Below, one piece after another: positions 54,535 to 64,000 of a stretch of DNA of 64,000 bases. The stretch's first letter is position 1. Each line of letters starts with the position of its first letter. This stretch comes from Cercis canadensis (lineage: Eukaryota > Streptophyta > Magnoliopsida > Fabales > Fabaceae). The stretch lies in NCBI GenBank assembly GCA_003255065.1, contig QAOA01001143.1, positions 146,358 to 210,357 of the forward strand, in the 5' to 3' direction. The translations under genes were made by a program, and so were the position numbers. The notes beneath the pieces were generated by a model. The model did no database searches. It was not told the DNA's origin and saw only the letters and a program-made list of their open reading frames with translations.

Positions 54535-55450
54535 TGAGCAATAGTTCAAATGATCATGTACTCAATCTTTAAGATTTGAGAGGTTCTTAAGATTTATGAT
54601 CAAATCTTAGTATGTCTGTTTTGATGATTGTGGTGTTATTATGGTTAGTGGTAGAGCTAAATAATTCTAATTGGAAAGTCAAAGTATATTTTAATATTTT
54701 AATAATAAATAATATATCATATTAAATGATTTTGAGAATCTTTAGGGGTCTATATTATGGTAGTATTATTAGTAGCTTAAATGTTCACTCTTTTTTATTT
54801 GAGAGTTTTTTTTTTAAAAAATATATTATAAATATATATTGTAATTATGTAAGTTTTTTAACAAATATATGTAAATATATATTATAATATAAATATTCTA
54901 TTTCTGACAAAAAAAAAAGAGGAAAATCTGGATTTGCAAATAATTATGAAGAGGACATACATGGACAAAGCAAAAAAGATAATAAGTACTCCCCAATTTG
55001 AAGTGGTCATGTACCCTATTTTTAAGGTTTGAGAGATTCTTAAAATCCATGATCGAATCTTAATGTGTTTGTTTTGGTGGTTGTGATTTTTTATATTATG
55101 GTCAGTATAGTGAAACTAGATAATTTTAATTGAGGGTTAACTCAAAGTATTTTAATATTTAAATAATAAATAGTATAATCATATTAATGGATTTTTAGAA
55201 TCTTTGGGGGCTGTATTATGGTAGTATTATTGGTGACTTAAATGCATCCTCATCTTTATGAGAGTTTTTTTTTTTTTAAAAAATACATATAAATATACAT
55301 TGTAATCATATGTAAGTTTCTTGAAAAATGTATGTGAATATACATCGTAATGCAAATATTCTATTTCTGACCAAAAAAAAAAATGGAGAAATTTCGGATT
55401 TGCAAATAATTATGAAGAGGATATACATGGACTAAGCAACTAAAATAATA
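54535..55450. repeat. About 0.46-kb tandem pair inserted upstream of copy 2
   Basis: About 54535-54990 and 54995-55450 are diverged direct copies. Each runs from a CATGTAC...TTTAAG-TTTGAGAG start, through AATTATGAAGAGGA-ATACATGGAC, to AATAAGTACTC. The corresponding place upstream of copy 1 (about 49260-49340) has the flanking AATTTGCAAATAACTATGAA sequence only once and lacks the rest. The first about 100 bp (GATCGAATCTTA, a B-box-like motif) hints at a tRNA-derived SINE, but this is weak. Confidence 0.6.
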
Positions 55451-55801
55451 AGTACTCGCCAATTTCAATATTTATTGATAAATCCATAAATGCAAGTTAA
55501 ATATTTAATAAAAACCATTTGTGGAGAATTCCATTTATTAATTTATTGATACATGGAATAGTTAAATCTTTTTAATTAAAAGATGAATGTCCCAGATTTA
55601 ATTCTTCATATTTCTATTCATACTTGCATGTGGTTGTTGAAAATGAAACTCAGATATCTACATAAATATGATATAAGGAGGGACCTTGTTTGCATTCATT
55701 ATGCATACCAAAAGCTTCATTCCTTTCTTTTCACTTTCTACCTCTCTGTGTCACTATAGTTCTCGCTCCCTGTGTTCTTTATACAGAAGCACACAAAAGC
55801 A

Positions 55802-59264
<3,463 letters not shown>

Positions 59265-59588
59265 ATTTATAACCCCTTGCTTTCTTGTTATCCTAATCCA
59301 ATTATTGGCAGTTTTGCCTAAATAAAATTAGTTATTTCCTTTTGTCATTCTTAAATGAAAGTTAATTGATTTTTCATGAGATTTTGTTTATTCGGCATTT
59401 GGTTCATGAAAGTAATGGTGAAAAAGAAAATAATTTATAGCAAAGTCTGAATTTAATGGGTGCCTTATGAATATATAGTTATTCTTTTTAGGTTTAAATG
59501 AATTGCATGTCCCTATAGTTTGGACGAATTTTAAATAAAGTTTCTATAAGCATAAAATTGAATATGCTTTAGGGTCTAAAGTGTGTTA

Positions 59589-59644
59589 ACTTTGAACACA
59601 CTTTAGGAGATAAAACGTTTTATCTCCTAAAGCGTGTTCAAAGT
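59589..59644. repeat. 56-bp near-perfect palindrome without loop
   Basis: The left arm ACTTTGAACACACTTTAGGA + GATAAAAC meets its inverse GTTTTATC + TCCTAAAGCGTGTTCAAAGT at a central AACGTT, with one mismatched pair over 28 bp. Additional half-copies (ATGAACACGCTTTAAATCCT; TAAAGCGTGTTTAG) follow to 59720. Probably part of an inverted-repeat element. Upstream TCCCTATAGTTTGGACGAAT is a phrase common in plant MITEs. Confidence 0.85.
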
Positions 59645-60038
59645 GAACATGCTTTATATGGTAAAACATCACGCTTTTCTAAATGAACACGCTTTAAATC
59701 CTAAAGCGTGTTTAGTTTCACGTTTTTCTAAGTCTTCTCTCGTAAATAGTAGACACGCAATTGGTTCAAAATATTTTATAACATGTTCAGTTTATACATA
59801 TTTTACTTGTACATAGCATGTTTCACTTTTGTTTAAAAAATAATAAAATATTCAAAACAACAAATTTTAAGTAAATAGTTTGAAAACTGTCTCTTGTAAA
59901 TAGTTTACAAAAGTGTATTATTGGAGTCAATTTATCTAAAAAGACAAGAAGGTTCTGTTTTTTTTTTTTTTTGTAAGTGAAAGTTTAACTTCATCAAGCA
60001 CACGGAAATGGAAATGTGTGCCATTAAAAAACTTTGGT

Positions 60039-60140
60039 GAGACTCGTGAATGCCTTGCAGCCGGAAGCCGAAGATAAATGACAATATTGTTGGGCTCAGC
60101 CCACGAAGGGGGTTATGTAAGATTCAAAATCTAATCCTTA
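60039..60140 (+). pseudogene. Serine carboxypeptidase exon-4 scrap
   Basis: GACTCGTGAATGCCTTGCAG...GACAATATTGTTGG followed by GCTCAGCCCACGAAGGGGGT-TATGTAAGATTCAA lines up with the end of exon 4 of copy 2 (GACTAGTGAGTGCAATGCAG, AACAATATTGG, GGCTCAGCCCAAGAAGGGTT CTGTAAGATTCAA). About 50 nt in the middle are deleted, and the frame has stops. Even the exon 4 donor region is recognisable. Confidence 0.75.
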
Positions 60141-62764
60141 ATTTTATATTTTTTTTAACAGGAAAGATATATTTGTGTATTGAAATTAAGTTTTTTTTTT
60201 TGGACAATCTTAAAGGTACATTCCTCATATTAATTTAATGTATTCAAAGAAAAAATTTTCTTGGTGCTAGTCTCAGAATTCGAACCTTAGAAAGGTATTC
60301 ATATCTCCTCTTAATTATTTTTTAAAGTAAACTTTATACATATATCGATCTCCTCAAGAAAAGGTATTCAGTTCAAATTTTATTGATTGTCTGCCTTAGA
60401 ATTGAAATAACCTATTGCCTTTATAACAGTTATACAAGTAGCAATTTTTTTGTTATTTAGCTTGGAAAAAAAGACTGATTCAATTCATCATCATTATTTG
60501 ATAGCTGGTGTTTGTGTAGTGGGAAAAAAATGTTCCTTTGTAGTAAACAAACGAACAAAATGCTGGAACCCACCAATAACAATTTGAGGCCACTTTTGTT
60601 GGGAAAGAAATTTGAGAACGATGTGTTGTGTCATTACTCTTTATTAGGTACACTATTTTCATGGAATATTTCTTAATAATCAAACCAAAGAAGGAGAAAC
60701 TTCCAAGTCACATTTTATTGTCACCCTACATGTCCAATTGTCCATGTCCTTAATTATATGAACCACACAGCTAGGAATCTCATACATTTTGTTGTATTCA
60801 CAATTTTATTATATGCCATTTGAGAAGCTTACAAATAGAAACCTGTCTTGAAATGTCCCCAAAGAGTCACTATATACCTACCGTTTCTATAGATATAATG
60901 TTCATGTACCCACATAATCCGTCCATTTGTAAAGGGTCCCACAAATAAAGGGTATATTACCATTTCATTCAAATCCCATAAGCACCTAACCCTTTCTTTG
61001 AGCCTAACCACTTCGCCATTTAAATTCTTTGTTTTACTCTTGAGTAGGGCTATGTTATATATATAATTGGGGTAGTTTTGACAAAAAAAACACACCAAGG
61101 AAGCTGTTGATAATTGTGAGATATGACAAAGTGATGGAGACCATTGTTTTTATTAATTAACAACTTTTATCGATGTACTTTAATAGGGACATAGTATATT
61201 TGAACATTTAATTTTGGCAAAAGAGATCTTTTACTAATTGATTTTGGCGTAGAACGTAGACATAGTTGGTTTTTATATGTATGTAGGTGATACCATTCAG
61301 ATTTGGAGGCTAAAATTGCTTATTATGGGCTGCAAATTTTACAGTTCATCTATGAGGTCCCACAGGGTATTATTAAAAAACAAGAAGAAGGATTAAAGAG
61401 TTCAGAGTTCGTCTATGAGGCAATCATCAAACAAAAGCTACGTTGACTTTTGGTATTTGGAATCTCTGATGGGGCTCCCTTCACATGTGCATATATATCT
61501 ATGACCAATGATTCAGCCACATTACGAATCTTCCTTCTTCCTTCGGTGTTCCTCTTTTGCTCCTCTTCATTCTCCTTCTTTATTTATAGATTTTTTATTT
61601 TTGGCTATGACTTTGAATTCAAACACATAAATTTTAAACTTTGAAAACGACATTCGTATCACTCGACTACAAACCGTTTGATATAAATATTGAAGTAGCT
61701 ACCAATAAAATAAAATAAAAAATTTTGACAAAGGAGAGCACTACTCTAAAGTAGCGATTCATTACTAAAAGATAATTAAATACTATATATACAAACAACT
61801 ACTTTGACGTGAAATAGTAGTGTAAAAGAGAGTCTCATTTAAACAGCATAAAAGTAGAAAAATGAAAATAATTATCAAAGTTATTAATTGAGTAAATCAA
61901 TAAATTGTCTTTGAAAGATATATTTATTCTCAAATTAGTCCTTAAAATTTTTTGTGCCACTTAATTTCTTATCACTGATTCAATATAATCAAGTCATTCT
62001 TGAATGATATGTTTAATTTTTGAAAGGATTTTATTAAATCCTAATCAAAAAGATTAGAGATACAATCGACATAAATTCAGGGATAAAATTAATCATCGAG
62101 TTATATTTAAAGATCAATTTTTTTTTAAGGGGACACCCTAATGTTTGAGTACTTTGTATTTTGTTATAGAAGTACTAGTTCAAATTTTACTAGGAGTGAA
62201 TAAGGTAAAATCTTGAAAAGAGATAAGCTACCCCTTATTATGTAGCCTCCAATATACTAAAAAAAGTGTATAAATTTATTTATTAGTTACTTTAAAATTG
62301 ATTAGATTGTTTCTTTCTTTTCTTTTTTTCATTAGAGACTAGATAATAAGGTTATTAGTCACTCGATCTCCTCCCATAATCCTATTTCACCATGTCACAA
62401 TAGAATTTAAACAAGGACCTATATGAATAAGAACATTTCACCTTTGGGAAACCAATAAAATCTAATCTTCCCTTTTTTCTTTGGGACGCTATAAAAATAT
62501 GAAAAAATCATAACAATTCTCTTCATTAGCTCTGCCGGCGGTGTCATTTGAAATCATATATTTTTCGTACTTGCGTGTGTTTTTAAATGACAATGCATCC
62601 CGTAAACTCCCCTTCACATGGCAGAACATGATTGGTAGCCAAGAACAAACTGATAAGTTTAATTTGGTCCACATATCATATAAAAATTTGAGGTCATTCA
62701 AGCCCACCCTTCATGGTTGTTTCAACTTACAAATCTATGACAATATTCTCTTTCCGCAATACGA

Positions 62765-62771
62765 TATAAAC
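62765..62771 (+). promoter_or_regulatory. Putative TATA box of carboxypeptidase copy 3
   Basis: TATAAAC about 115 bp before the ATG at 62880, at a spacing like that in copy 1. The leader contains CTCTAGATAGAAACACAAGA before ACACAATGG. Confidence 0.45.
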
Positions 62772-62879
62772 AACTACCTGTTTTTGGATTCATTCCATAA
62801 GCCCCATACCCTTTGTTTATCACTTCCTACCTCTATTTCTATGCCATCGCTTCTCTCTAGATAGAAACACAAGAACACA

Positions 62880-64000
62880 ATGGCAAATGGCTCTTGTTGG
62901 GTCCCTTTATCCTTTCTCATTCTCTCTTTCTTTGTAGCCAAAATCCATGGAAGTAAGCAAGCACAAGCTCTTGGCAATTTCCAGAAGTCCAAGTTCAAAG
63001 GAAGTTCACGAATCGATAGGAGTCTTTTCGAGGCCGAAGAGATTGTGTATAATGCAGAGGCTGATCCTCAAGAGGGTCTCAAAGAGAAAGATAGGATTGA
63101 GAAGTTGCCTGGACAACCAGCTGTGAAATTCTCTCAGTATGGTGGCTATGTGACTGTGGACAAATCAGCAGGGCGTGCATTTTATTATTATTTTGTTGAA
63201 GCCCAGCATTCTAAGGATACATTGCCTCTTCTTCTTTGGCTCAATGGAGGTAAAAACTTTGAGATCTAATTCAAGGAAATGCATTAATTTAACACTTAAA
63301 CTTACATGAAAGCTTCTTTTCTTTCTGTATTTGTGCACATAAATGCTTGTACTTTGGCTAGAATTCTACATTTGAACACAAACCCATAAGCGAGTCACTC
63401 AATTATAAATCATTTAGTTATAATAGCTTTTTTGCTTGTTCATGTCACTTTTTTAACATTGTATTATTATTTTTTGATGCATTAAGAGTCATTATCGTGA
63501 ATTTGAAAGTAAGATCTCTACCTCGTGATCTCTACTGAAGCCTCTTTTTCTTTTCACATTTTAAGTGAGACATCAGTTGAGATAAACGATTATATGCAAT
63601 AAAAAGATTTAAGGAACCTGGCCTGAAAACTCGTTATATACATCCTATAGTGACGTTTCCATTTTCCCATTTCATTATCAATGATGTCTTTTGTTTTATC
63701 TGTTTTTTTTGTCAAAATCTTCTTGAGTTCCTTCCAAATGATACCTCACTTCAGATAATCCCAAATTATGAAAAGTGTAGCTTAAAGTACATATGACACA
63801 CCCATCATCTAAAGGTTTTTATATGATATTTATATAGTACAAAATGATTACTTCTATTTTAATTTATGTACCAAAAACAAAACATTTTTAATGAAATAGT
63901 CCCTACTAGTGATATTTGGATGAACTTTGGTCATTATCTTTAGAGTTAAATATATTTTGTATCCTTGAATTATTTCTCAAATGTCACTTTAATTATTGNA
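62880..64000 (+). CDS. Serine carboxypeptidase-like, copy 3 (exon 1 only, runs off right edge)
   Basis: Exon 1 is 62880-63249 (370 nt, 123 codons plus 1 nt), ending LLLWLNGG before GTAAAAAC. The start MANGSCWVPLSFLILSFFVA is a signal peptide. It is three codons longer than exon 1 of copies 1 and 2 (insert near SSRIDRSLF) and more diverged. [20 protein letters not shown] is conserved. The following about 750 bp is intron 1, containing GAACCTGGCCTGAAAACTCG...ATCCTATAGTGACG, a block also found near 48900 and 54200. Remaining exons are outside the window, so whether the gene is intact is unknown. Confidence 0.88.
63940..64000. mobile_element. Start of MITE-like repeat at window edge
   Basis: GAGTTAAATATATTTTGTAT...TTGAATTATTTCTCAAATGT-CACTTTAAT matches the end of the element family seen at about 25545 and 26203. 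Truncated by the edge, with a single N at 63999. Confidence 0.4.

Larger units (their letters stand above)
59265..62760. other. Spacer between carboxypeptidase copies 2 and 3
   Basis: AT-rich spacer containing a 56-bp palindrome with CACGCTTTA-type motifs (59570-59720), a decayed carboxypeptidase exon-4 scrap (60039-60140) and MITE-like AT-rich stretches around 61890-62120. No intact gene was seen. Confidence 0.6.

Overview
This is nuclear DNA from a flowering plant, most likely a rosid-type eudicot. It is AT-rich, its genes are split by mostly GT-AG introns, and the predicted proteins resemble plant families (SEC6, SEC31, AGL15-type MADS, BPS1-like, class II serine carboxypeptidases). Introns and spacers hold MITEs, a LINE remnant and LTR scraps. 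I place seven complete protein genes and two that run off the window edges. All exon models were built by eye from codon frame, splice sites and family resemblance. The coding lengths of the multi-exon genes come out as whole numbers of codons. I found no bacterial-type system, CRISPR array, tRNA or rRNA.

Layout. 1-7.4 kb (minus): 5' part of the exocyst subunit SEC6, with introns full of repeats and a LINE fragment. 9.25-21.0 kb (minus): the complete 22-exon COPII coat gene SEC31. 21.0-25.1 kb: spacer with two MITEs, one a clear Mutator-type element with a 9-bp target duplication. 25.1-26.9 kb (minus): a two-exon VOC/glyoxalase-like protein. 29.0-32.3 kb (plus): an eight-exon class I methyltransferase of the EEF1A-lysine-methyltransferase type. 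32.3-37.9 kb: spacer with LTR-like remnants. 37.9-42.6 kb (plus): an AGL15-type MIKC MADS-box gene with one GC-AG intron and an LxLxL repression motif. 43.7-44.65 kb (minus): an intronless BPS1-like gene, convergent with the MADS gene. 48.3-64 kb (plus): a tandem cluster of serine carboxypeptidase-like genes, with two complete seven-exon copies, the first exon of a third, and at least three exon-sized pseudogene pieces.

The genes do not form one pathway. SEC31 (ER export) and SEC6 (exocytosis) both serve the secretory route that the signal-peptide-bearing carboxypeptidases would use, but this is probably coincidence. The most interesting biology is the carboxypeptidase cluster. Copies 1 and 2 are almost identical in exon 1 and its upstream region, yet exon 4 (lid/insertion domain) shows about 20 amino-acid-changing codons against 3 silent ones. 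Copy 2 has also lost a conserved glutamate of the substrate pocket. This looks like duplication, possible gene conversion and diversifying selection.

Assembly caution: five single-N positions are each flanked by a near-perfect direct duplication, and a 121-N gap lies in intron 1 of carboxypeptidase copy 2. The single-N cases look like overlapping contigs or haplotypes joined without merging.
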